Origin: Flammeovirgaceae bacterium UBA5867
GTDB lineage: Bacteria; Bacteroidota; Bacteroidia; Cytophagales; Cyclobacteriaceae
Assembly (NCBI GenBank): GCA_002432545.1
Contig: DJFR01000039.1
Span: 32,000 to 44,496 of the forward strand
Direction: 5' to 3'
Length of the DNA stretch: 12,497 nucleotides
The notes beneath the pieces were generated by a model, which saw only the letters and a program-made list of their open reading frames with translations, did no database searches and had not been told where the DNA came from. A program made the position numbers and the translations under genes. Positions 1 through 7,340 of the stretch are shown piece after piece. Position 1 is the first letter of the stretch, and every line of letters begins with the position of its first letter.

Positions 1-338
1 TTCCAGTGAGGCTCTTCGCGTATCTTGGCTACTTCCACAGGTGCAGACCAATGTTGCGTTTTACCTTTCGATAACCATATACCCACATCGTCATGTTTTT
101 CATGCGTACCGCCAAACCACGCCACCAGAAAATTACCATCATTTGTGCGCACCAGTGTTGAAGCATGGCACTGCGGAAAAGGACGATCATCACCAAAAAC
201 GAAATCCTGCGATGAAAGTATAATGCTGTCTTTTTTCGGAGTCATGGCATCGGCATGTTCAGTGGTTGTTTCCTTCTTACATCCGGTTACGACTAAAATC
301 ATAGAGAGGGCCGTAGCCGCTATAGCAGTATACTTCAT
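1..338 (-). CDS. BNR/sialidase-fold lipoprotein, N-terminal part (runs off the left edge)
   Basis: Only the first 112 codons are present; the gene continues past position 1. It starts at ATG (336-338), 22 bp after the GH35 stop, so it is probably the next gene of the same operon. The N-terminus is a lipoprotein signal with lipobox VTGC (Cys20) followed by KKETTTE. From about residue 45 the sequence resembles the BNR_2 / 'predicted neuraminidase' family: FPQCHASTLVRTNDGNFLVAWFGG, then DVGIWLSK and a WSAP segment, as in the first blade of a six-bladed propeller. True GH33 sialidases carry a (Y/F)RIP motif at the corresponding place, whose Arg binds the sialate carboxylate. Here the aligned residues read CHAS, with His58 instead of Arg. 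Automatic annotation would probably say exo-alpha-sialidase, but I would call it a sialidase-fold protein of unknown specificity. The fold is fairly sure; the activity is not. It would act in the periplasm or on the outer membrane. Confidence 0.8.
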   Translation of the reverse strand, partial: MKYTAIAATALSMILVVTGCKKETTTEHADAMTPKKDSIILSSQDFVFGDDRPFPQCHASTLVRTNDGNFLVAWFGGTHEKHDDVGIWLSKGKTQHWSAPVEVAKIREEPHW

Positions 339-360
339 GTGTTTCGTTTTTTGATTCAGA

Positions 361-2232
361 TCAGTTTTGTGGTAACACCAGCGCCTCCAGTATAGGCTCG
401 TTTGCTGTTTTTATATTTTTTTGAACAACATCGTTCTGCTGTTCAAATACAATTATTTCGTTTTGTCCTTTCTTCAGCCAGCAGCCCGGTACATATAAAG
501 TTTGCTGCGGACCAACTTTCCAGTAACGGCCTATATGTATACCATTCACGAATACAATGCCTTTGCCCCATCCCTGCATGTCCAGGAAAACATCGCCCGG
601 CTTATCAACAGTAAAGGTAGTGGTGTAAAACACCGGGAGCCCCGTTACATTTTTAACAGCACCTTTCGAAAGATCGGGCACTTTATCAAACGGCAAACGA
701 TACATTTTCCAGCCACCTGTTATTTCAAAGTCATTGATAGTAACCGGTGAAATAATGCCTTTGGTACTGTTTACAATATCAGCACCATAGTTAATGCGGC
801 CCATGTTCTCTACCAGGATGTCCAATCGGCCATTGAACGGTATATTTACTTCCAGTGTATATTTTTTATCCTGGCGATTTAACTCCCCTGCTTTTTTACC
901 ATTAATATATACCAATGCATAGTCGCGCAGACCATTGATCTGAAGTACGCCTTGTATCGGTTGATTAAAGGATTTGCTATACAACACATAACCGTAGCCC
1001 TGTCCTAAATCCTCAAACGACATCGGTGTATCATTCAACACCGGTTTCACGGTGTTCTTCCAGTCGAAGAAATCAACGCTCTTTGTAAGCGGCATGTCCG
1101 GCAATTTCAATACTGGTATCTTCTCCGGAATTTCAGGTATAGTATATTTCACATACTTCTTCATCACCTCGCGGATAGCGAGATACTTCGGTGTGGCCCA
1201 ACCGGCTTCGCTGATCGGTGCATCATAATCATAACTTGTTATATCCGGTTGTATGTCGTGCTCATCGTTATAGTTAGCGCCTGATGTGAAGCCGAAGTTC
1301 GTACCACCATGTGCCATATAGAAATTGAAGTGTACATTGTTCTGCAGGTACTTTTCGGTTTGCTTTACAATCTCATCGGCACCAATGCGAACAAAGGGTT
1401 CAGCCCAATGATCAAGCCAGCCCGGATAGAACTCAGCCACCATATACGGCCCCTGATTGTTGTGATATTTATTTACCGCTTTCTTCAGGTTATCGATATT
1501 GCCCTCTCCGTTGGCTGTAGGTAATATACCGGCTATAGAGCCGCCATCAAACAGCCATGTACCATCGGAAGTAAAGAACGGGCCTTCAAAGCCTGCGTCT
1601 GTCAGCAGCTTCTTGATGGCCATGTTATACTGCCTGTGTTCTTCCAACGGTATATCTTTTCGTTGTGACGCGTACGAACCGAATTCATTCTCCACCTGCA
1701 CCAGGATGATGGGACCGCCTTTGCTGATCTGCAAATGTTTTACTTCCTGTGCCAGTCGGTTAATATATACTTTACAGGAATCGAGGAATGGCTTATTGTT
1801 CGATCGGATCACCAGGTCTTTATTCTTCTGCAACCACCATGGGTAGCCGCCAAACTCCCACTCTGCACAGGCATACGGACCCGGGCGAAGTATAACATGT
1901 AATCCTTCTTCCTTCGCTATAGATATAAATTCAGCAAGATTACGATTGCCGGTCTTAAAGTCCCACACACCGGGAGCTGTATTGTGGTAATTCCAGAATA
2001 CATACGTGGCAATGGTGTTTAGTCCCATAGCCTTTGCCATTTTTAACCGGTGTCGCCAATACTCTTTCGGAATGCGTGCATAATGTATTTCTCCCGAATG
2101 AATCTGAGTCGATTTGCCATCGTATACAAATTGACCATCCTTTACCTCGAAGGTGTGATTTTTCTTTTGAGCAGTAACGCTGGATGCTATACATACCAGC
2201 GTTACCATCATGATTGAAATTATTCGTTGCAC
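361..2232 (-). CDS. GH35 beta-galactosidase, secreted
   Basis: A 623-residue glycoside hydrolase family 35 enzyme that removes terminal beta-linked galactose from oligosaccharides. Residues 1-21 look like a Sec signal peptide (ending SSVTA, then QKK), with no lipobox, so the enzyme is probably periplasmic or exported. The TIM barrel covers about residues 30-355. It contains HSGEIHYAR near 45, RPGPYACAEWEFGG near 116, the acid/base site in QVENEFG (Glu183), the nucleophile site in VAEFYPGWLDHW (Glu267) and the family signature HGGTNFGF near 309. The catalytic assignments follow human GLB1 and related GH35 enzymes. The rest (about 390-620) fits the usual beta-sandwich domains. The length is close to known GH35 enzymes, so the gene looks intact. 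The start codon is GTG (2230-2232); an in-frame TAG lies a few codons upstream, and the next ATG (residue 8) would leave a very short signal peptide. It lies 27 bp downstream of the GH29 gene. Family members often prefer beta-1,3-galactose, but the linkage here is not proved. Confidence 0.95.
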   Translation of the reverse strand: MQRIISIMMVTLVCIASSVTAQKKNHTFEVKDGQFVYDGKSTQIHSGEIHYARIPKEYWRHRLKMAKAMGLNTIATYVFWNYHNTAPGVWDFKTGNRNLAEFISIAKEEGLHVILRPGPYACAEWEFGGYPWWLQKNKDLVIRSNNKPFLDSCKVYINRLAQEVKHLQISKGGPIILVQVENEFGSYASQRKDIPLEEHRQYNMAIKKLLTDAGFEGPFFTSDGTWLFDGGSIAGILPTANGEGNIDNLKKAVNKYHNNQGPYMVAEFYPGWLDHWAEPFVRIGADEIVKQTEKYLQNNVHFNFYMAHGGTNFGFTSGANYNDEHDIQPDITSYDYDAPISEAGWATPKYLAIREVMKKYVKYTIPEIPEKIPVLKLPDMPLTKSVDFFDWKNTVKPVLNDTPMSFEDLGQGYGYVLYSKSFNQPIQGVLQINGLRDYALVYINGKKAGELNRQDKKYTLEVNIPFNGRLDILVENMGRINYGADIVNSTKGIISPVTINDFEITGGWKMYRLPFDKVPDLSKGAVKNVTGLPVFYTTTFTVDKPGDVFLDMQGWGKGIVFVNGIHIGRYWKVGPQQTLYVPGCWLKKGQNEIIVFEQQNDVVQKNIKTANEPILEALVLPQN

Positions 2233-2259
2233 GTTATATACGTTCTATTCTCCCCCACA

Positions 2260-3711
2260 TTAATATACTTCCACTGCTGAAATTACCGGACACGCTTTTG
2301 AAGCTGTGATGGTAACACGTACTTTATCAGTTTCTACAGGATCAAATTTCAAAATTCTCTTATAGCCGATGGTTGTAGCTTCTGCTACTTTCTGCCACGC
2401 GTTGTCTTTCCAAACTTCCACGTTGAATGACTTTACGCGCTGTCCTAATTTAATATACTCCTGCAACACTATATATTTCACGGGCTGAACTTTACCCAGT
2501 GAAATCTCCAGGCTGCCGGTTGTAACGTTATCATCAGTTGACCAATATGTCTCTTTATTACCATCAGCTACATTCCCAGCGGCATACGTATCGGCTTCGC
2601 CACGGTATGAATCTGCTTTAACTTCAGCTTTCGCTGCCAGGTTCGTTTTAAATTCACTGTCCAATAAAGCTCGCCATTCTTTCAATGCCTTCACATCATT
2701 TTCGTGAACAACACCGCGTTTGTCCGGAGGTACATTCAACAACAGCGTAGAACCACGACCTACCGAAGTAAGGTATATATCAAACAACTGCTGTGGTGTT
2801 TTCACCAATGAATCTTCCTTTGCATGATAGAACCATCCCGGACGAATCGATACATCTACTTCAGCCGGAATCCAATGTGTACCATTTTCATTTCCAGTAC
2901 CCAGTAATTCTTCAATGCCTCCTTTACCCGCAAATAAAGTATCCGGTGTGATCGAATTCCAGTTTGTTTCACCGGCTATACCACGCTCGTTTCCAACCCA
3001 GCGTACACCAGGACCTGCATCGCTGAAGAAAATTACATTCGGTTCCATTTCGCGAACGAGGTTCAGTGTTGTTGGCCAGTCATAATAGGTAGCTCCGTTT
3101 ATTCTGCGTTTCTCATTCGCACCACCGTAGTAACCATCACCACCGTTGGCACCGTCAAACCACATTTCAAATACAGGACCATACGTGGTAAACAATTCTT
3201 TCAGTTGATTGCGATAGTATTCAACATAGGAAGGCGAACCGTAGTCTGCACGGTTTCTGTCCCATGGAGACATATATATACCGAATTTAAGTCCATGCTG
3301 TTTACACGCTTCTGATACCTCTTTTACAATATCGCCCTTCCCTTCTTTATAGGGGCTGTTCTTTACCGAGTGCTCGGTATATTTACTCGGCCACAGGCAA
3401 AATCCATCGTGATGCTTACAAGTAAGAATAACACCTTTGAAACCTGCATCTTTTAAGGTTGTTACCCACTGATTTACATCAACCGCTGTAGGATTAAATA
3501 CCGATGGTTTCTCATCGCCATAGCCCCACTCTTTATCGGTAAATGTATTGGTGGTAAAATGCACAAAAGCATTCAGCTCCATCTCATGCCACGCGAGTTG
3601 CGCATCACTCGGTACAGGCAATACTGCCTGCGGAGCAGTCACTTCTTTCTTCGCACATGCTGCCAGCAACACGAGCAGCGAAAGAGAAAAGATTTTAAAT
3701 GGTGTTTTCAT
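2260..3711 (-). CDS. GH29 alpha-L-fucosidase lipoprotein with C-terminal F5/8-type-C-like domain
   Basis: A 483-residue family 29 fucosidase that hydrolyses terminal alpha-L-fucose with retention. The N-terminus is a lipoprotein signal with lipobox LAAC (Cys19), followed by AKKE. The catalytic barrel spans about residues 35-350. It shows WHEMELNAFVHF near 41, a TCKHHDGFCLWPS motif near 97 and the nucleophile motif FEMWFDGANG (Asp186). The acid/base is probably the Glu of RWVGNERG (about residue 242); this is inferred by comparison with subfamily GH29-B. The DGANGGDGYYGGA stretch and the RWVGNE motif suggest GH29-B, whose members usually act on alpha-1,3/1,4-fucose of branched, Lewis-type structures rather than on simple aryl fucosides. 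Residues about 358-483 resemble a discoidin-like (F5/8 type C, CBM32-like) domain, with DGNKETYWSTDD near 383. An ATG start fits the signal peptide. It is preceded by a 104-bp gap with a promoter-like site and followed 27 bp later by the GH35 gene, suggesting sequential removal of fucose then galactose. Confidence 0.94.
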   Translation of the reverse strand: MKTPFKIFSLSLLVLLAACAKKEVTAPQAVLPVPSDAQLAWHEMELNAFVHFTTNTFTDKEWGYGDEKPSVFNPTAVDVNQWVTTLKDAGFKGVILTCKHHDGFCLWPSKYTEHSVKNSPYKEGKGDIVKEVSEACKQHGLKFGIYMSPWDRNRADYGSPSYVEYYRNQLKELFTTYGPVFEMWFDGANGGDGYYGGANEKRRINGATYYDWPTTLNLVREMEPNVIFFSDAGPGVRWVGNERGIAGETNWNSITPDTLFAGKGGIEELLGTGNENGTHWIPAEVDVSIRPGWFYHAKEDSLVKTPQQLFDIYLTSVGRGSTLLLNVPPDKRGVVHENDVKALKEWRALLDSEFKTNLAAKAEVKADSYRGEADTYAAGNVADGNKETYWSTDDNVTTGSLEISLGKVQPVKYIVLQEYIKLGQRVKSFNVEVWKDNAWQKVAEATTIGYKRILKFDPVETDKVRVTITASKACPVISAVEVY

Positions 3712-3750
3712 CTGGTAAAATTAATCCTTGTTGTTAGAGAATGATTGAGC

Positions 3751-3781
3751 GAAATATAGATGCGTTTGTACGATGATCAAA
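3751..3781 (-). promoter_or_regulatory. Candidate internal promoter and dyad before the GH29 gene
   Basis: On the minus strand the 104-bp gap between the VCBS gene and the GH29 gene contains TTTG (3778-3781) and, 19 bases further, TATATTTC (3751-3758). This resembles the Bacteroidota consensus TTTG at -33 and TAnnTTTG at -7, with one mismatch in the last base. The implied transcript start lies about 30-40 bases before the GH29 ATG. A 6-bp inverted repeat, cgtttg (3763-3768) and caaacg (3778-3783) with a 9-base spacer, overlaps the -33 element and could be an operator. The rest of the gap is A/T-rich, and I see no other signal in it. The match is short and AT-rich sequence yields such hits by chance, so the call is tentative. 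Confidence 0.35.
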
Positions 3782-3815
3782 CGACTAACAATATTCATTT
3801 ATAACTTTTACATTA

Positions 3816-6800
3816 TTATTTTTTGGTAATTGTTCCCGTGTGCTGTGTGCTTTTTGATGCTGGTGCAAAAACACCTGCAGCTGCATTGTTTCTCGATACT
3901 ATAATTTTGGGAGATGACTGTGCGGATCGTGCAATACCTATTGCACGGATGTCTCCCGACAACCATACAGGTTGTTCCGGTTTATATACATGAACGGTAC
4001 CATTTTTAAATTCCAGTATAGTTCCATAGGAGGCATCACAGCGTCCCAATTGCACGCGATACGGATAAAAGTTACCGGCTGCCAATATCTCCTCTGCACC
4101 ATCGCCATCAAAATCATAAGAGACAAACGACTGTATAGCCGATAGCTGTGCCATCGCTGGCAACATCCTTATTTGAAATTTTCCGTGTCCATCATTTTCA
4201 AACCATATCGATTCAAAGGTTGTTGCACGGTATACCGATGCATTTTTTAACAGATCACCTTCCAGTATATCTTCAATGGACGCATTGGCATATTGAGCAT
4301 AGCGGATAAATTTCTTGCGAAGTGGCGTTACCTGGTCAAGCAGTTCATCGCGACTTGCCAACGGATAACGTTTACCTTGTATATAGGACGTGATGATCGG
4401 ATCGATCTTTCCATCCTTGTTCATATCAACTGCGAACAATTCAACCGGTTCTTTATCGGAAGCATGTAGCGATAGATTTATACCAGCATTGCCCGCGAGT
4501 ATATCCTGATCACCATCATGGTCCACATCACCGGCATATATAGTATTCCACCATCCGTGTGTATCGGCAAGTCCAGCTTCGGTGGTAGTCTCTTTTAGCG
4601 TTTTGCCTTTATCATTTACAAATATGCGCACGGGCATCCACTCTCCTGCCACGATCAGGTCCGCCCACGCATCACCATTTATATCGGCCCATAGGGCATC
4701 CGTTATCATGCCTGCTTTTTGCAGCGATGCATTCAATGTAGTCGTTACATCCGTAAACTTTACCTGTCCATCGCGAGAATCATTTCGAAGCACCATACTC
4801 TGTGGTGCCACCGGATATTGATCCGGAACTAATCTGCCGCCTATAAATAAATCTTCATCGCCATCATGATCGAAGTCTGCAGTTGCAACAGTGCCTCCAC
4901 TTGCGGTCTCTGCAGGCAACGCATGTCTTGCTCTTTTAAAGCCGCCTTTGCCATTCCCTATATATAGGCGATCCTGATATAGTGTGTCTCCGGGGAAAAA
5001 TTCATTACCTCCGCTTACCACGTACAGATCAGCGTGACCATCACCGTTTGCATCAAAGAAAACAGAACCGAGATCTTCACAATATTTATCAGCCTCCCAC
5101 GGTGTTGCTGCAGACTCGGTAAATGAACCATCATTGTGCCCTATATATAGTTTACCTGCCTGACCGTGTGCGCCTTCAAAAAACACATCATCGTTTTTAT
5201 CGTGATTCACGTCAGCAACACTAAACTTACCACCTAACCGTGAAAGCTGGTATGGCACGAGGCGCTGAACTTTAAAATCCACGAACGGATTTTCCATGTG
5301 TTTATAGCCTATACCCGAAGTGCTTGTTTTGTCGACAATGATCGGTTGTTCAATAGCAGGCTGTTGCTTCTCACCAACGGTTGCTTCCTGCTGATTTACC
5401 ATTAGCAACTGATTTGCATTAACGTTAGCAAGCATCGAAACACGGCCGTCCGGCCAGTATATCTTTACTTCGGGAATAACGGTATTCTTCCCTACACCAA
5501 TGGTAAGCAATGGTTCTACCGAGGACTGATACCCGCGCGTGTAGTATATTTCATGAAACAGTTCTTCGTCCTTCAGCTTGATATATACTTTTGCACCGAG
5601 GGCCTGTACATTCGGCTTCGCTCCTGCCAGTTTCAGTTTTATATAGTTATTCTTCTGAATTTCATTTTGGTGGTTTTGAAGAATGTTTGCATTCTCATTA
5701 AGATTATTAACCACAAGATCATAATCTCCATCGTTGTCAAGGTCTGCATACGCGGCAGCGTTGGAAATATTTTTACTCTCGAGTCCCCAGGCAGCTGATA
5801 CATCGGTAAAGTGCAAACCATCTGTATTGTGAAATATATAGTTGTGCACTTTCGTGGATGACATTTTTTGAATTTGTTCCAACAGGTTTACGGGGTGATT
5901 ATTATCATTCGCTTCCTTTGTCATGTCGCTCACGGTATATTTCAGAAAATCCTGATTTGTGAAATCGCGCAGATAACCATTGGTAACGAAAATATCTTTT
6001 AGTCCGTCATTATCATAATCGGCCAATAACGGTGCCCAGCTCCAATCTGTATTGGACACTCCTGATACTTGTGCCACTTCACTGAAGCGCGGGAGGCTGT
6101 CCGAAGCAAAACCGCGATTGAGCTGAAAGGTATTGCGCATATACTGGTGGTAGTAACCACTGTCTACAGCGAGTGAATACTTATCATATTCATCAGCACC
6201 CTTCAGTAACTTCTGCCGGTAATTATCTTCGGGCAACATATCGGCCACAAAAATTTCCGGCAAGCCATCGTTATTTACATCCGCTATATCCGAGCCCATT
6301 CCAAACTTCGACAAGTGTCCAAACAGGGTATGCGACACTTCCGAAAATGTACCGTTGCGATTATTGATATAGCAGAAATCCTGTTCTTCATAATCATTGG
6401 TAACATATATATCAGGCCATTGGTCACCGTTCAGATCGCTGATCGAGGCACTCAGTCCAAAGTTTAAACCACTTCCGTGGATGTTGGCCGTTGCACTCAC
6501 TTCGGTATATTTCCCACCATCGTTCCGGTATAGTTTATTACCAAAGTATGGATGTCTCAAATTGCGTAGTCGTTTTACATTAAAGAAAGCGGAGTAAAAC
6601 ATGTTGGCGTGGTTGAGCAGAAACAGATCGAGGTCGCCATCGCGATCGTAGTCAAAAAAATAACCCTGTGTGGAAAATGTACCTTTCGCATCGATACCAT
6701 ACTCTCTCGCCTGGTCTATAAATTTAGGAGTTCCGCCTGTCGCGCATCCCTGGTTGATGAACAACTGGTTGGCACGTTTGGGATGCTCACGAATTACAGG

Positions 6801-7238
6801 GCGATTATACCCTTCACCTTCGGCATTACCGGAATAGCACACATATATATCCAGCCAGCCATCGCTGTTTATATCCACCATCGTTACACCGGTCTTCCAG
6901 TCACGCTCGCGGCCGGCTGTACCCGACTGCTGTGTTATGTCTTCAAACTTCCATTCGCCCTTGTTCAGATATAGTTTATTCGGAACCGAGTTTCCTGAAA
7001 AGTATATATCAGTAAGTCCATCGTTATTAACATCCCCCACAGCAACACCGCCACCGTTATAGGTATACTCATACGTAAGAATGTTATTGTGTTCGGTCTC
7101 TACAATTTCATTTCTGAATTTTATACCGGTATCACTGGCATCCATCTCGCTGAATTGCTTGTGAGGTTTTGCACATTGCTGAAACAGCGCGAATAACAGA
7201 ATAGCTGACAGGGTACGAAATTTACTCCGGAAGATCAT
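3816..7238 (-). CDS. FG-GAP/VCBS repeat protein with central ASPIC/UnbV domain (CRTAC1-like)
   Basis: A 1140-residue exported protein. The N-terminal hydrophobic stretch ends at QQC (Cys22), a poor but possible lipobox. Fourteen acidic repeats of the FG-GAP/VCBS type, each with a calcium-loop core like DxNxDG, begin near residues 69, 122, 196, 268, 320, 407, 499, 676, 729, 788, 852, 904, 938 and 1042. Between the seventh and eighth lies a region of about residues 530-620 that fits the ASPIC/UnbV domain (YIKLKLAG, ALGAKVYI, TRGYQSSVEPLLTIGVG, VKIYWPDG). This arrangement suggests two seven-bladed propellers joined by the ASPIC domain; that is an inference from the repeat count. Proteins of this kind often sit beside SusC/SusD genes in environmental Bacteroidota, but no enzymatic function is established to my knowledge. 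Calcium-dependent glycan or protein binding at the cell surface is a reasonable guess. The ATG at 7236-7238 precedes a signal sequence. The gene follows SusD after a 102-bp gap containing a hairpin, so its expression may be lower than that of the transporter. Confidence 0.92.
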   Translation of the reverse strand: MIFRSKFRTLSAILLFALFQQCAKPHKQFSEMDASDTGIKFRNEIVETEHNNILTYEYTYNGGGVAVGDVNNDGLTDIYFSGNSVPNKLYLNKGEWKFEDITQQSGTAGRERDWKTGVTMVDINSDGWLDIYVCYSGNAEGEGYNRPVIREHPKRANQLFINQGCATGGTPKFIDQAREYGIDAKGTFSTQGYFFDYDRDGDLDLFLLNHANMFYSAFFNVKRLRNLRHPYFGNKLYRNDGGKYTEVSATANIHGSGLNFGLSASISDLNGDQWPDIYVTNDYEEQDFCYINNRNGTFSEVSHTLFGHLSKFGMGSDIADVNNDGLPEIFVADMLPEDNYRQKLLKGADEYDKYSLAVDSGYYHQYMRNTFQLNRGFASDSLPRFSEVAQVSGVSNTDWSWAPLLADYDNDGLKDIFVTNGYLRDFTNQDFLKYTVSDMTKEANDNNHPVNLLEQIQKMSSTKVHNYIFHNTDGLHFTDVSAAWGLESKNISNAAAYADLDNDGDYDLVVNNLNENANILQNHQNEIQKNNYIKLKLAGAKPNVQALGAKVYIKLKDEELFHEIYYTRGYQSSVEPLLTIGVGKNTVIPEVKIYWPDGRVSMLANVNANQLLMVNQQEATVGEKQQPAIEQPIIVDKTSTSGIGYKHMENPFVDFKVQRLVPYQLSRLGGKFSVADVNHDKNDDVFFEGAHGQAGKLYIGHNDGSFTESAATPWEADKYCEDLGSVFFDANGDGHADLYVVSGGNEFFPGDTLYQDRLYIGNGKGGFKRARHALPAETASGGTVATADFDHDGDEDLFIGGRLVPDQYPVAPQSMVLRNDSRDGQVKFTDVTTTLNASLQKAGMITDALWADINGDAWADLIVAGEWMPVRIFVNDKGKTLKETTTEAGLADTHGWWNTIYAGDVDHDGDQDILAGNAGINLSLHASDKEPVELFAVDMNKDGKIDPIITSYIQGKRYPLASRDELLDQVTPLRKKFIRYAQYANASIEDILEGDLLKNASVYRATTFESIWFENDGHGKFQIRMLPAMAQLSAIQSFVSYDFDGDGAEEILAAGNFYPYRVQLGRCDASYGTILEFKNGTVHVYKPEQPVWLSGDIRAIGIARSAQSSPKIIVSRNNAAAGVFAPASKSTQHTGTITKK

Positions 7239-7290
7239 TTATATGGTCTGGTTTTTGGATATACGCATTCCGCAAGAACACCCGGTAAAG

Positions 7291-7318
7291 AATAACGGAG
7301 GCTCTCACCTCCGTTATT
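7291..7318 (-). terminator. Hairpin between the SusD and VCBS genes (terminator or attenuator)
   Basis: A perfect 11-bp inverted repeat, aataacggagg (7291-7301) and cctccgttatt (7308-7318), encloses a 6-base loop. It lies 22 bases after the SusD stop. In the minus-strand transcript the stem is followed by a short, interrupted U-rich run (the stem's own UUAUU, then CUUU). It fits a partial rho-independent terminator that would give more SusC/SusD message than downstream enzyme message. An RNA-stabilising or processing hairpin is the alternative. The rest of this 102-bp gap shows no other signal. Confidence 0.65.
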
Positions 7319-7340
7319 ATACTTCATTAATTGTTTATAA

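Noticed and set aside
1..338. Evidence for sialic acid catabolism
   Set aside because: Only the fold family is supported, the visible part lacks the sialidase RIP motif, and no other sialic acid gene is present in the window.
25..354. Plus-strand open frame over the left edge
   Set aside because: It lies opposite the BNR lipoprotein gene, whose minus-strand frame has a lipobox and family motifs. The plus-strand product has no recognisable features.
6609..6974. Plus-strand open frame of 121 codons inside the VCBS gene
   Set aside because: It is antisense to a region of clear DxNxDG repeats. The lack of stops follows from the codon use of the minus-strand gene.
3816..7238. Repeated Asp-Ile-Tyr coding stretches as DNA repeats
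   Set aside because: They are diverged copies of a protein repeat (FG-GAP cores), not a nucleotide repeat array. Spacing varies and the flanks differ.
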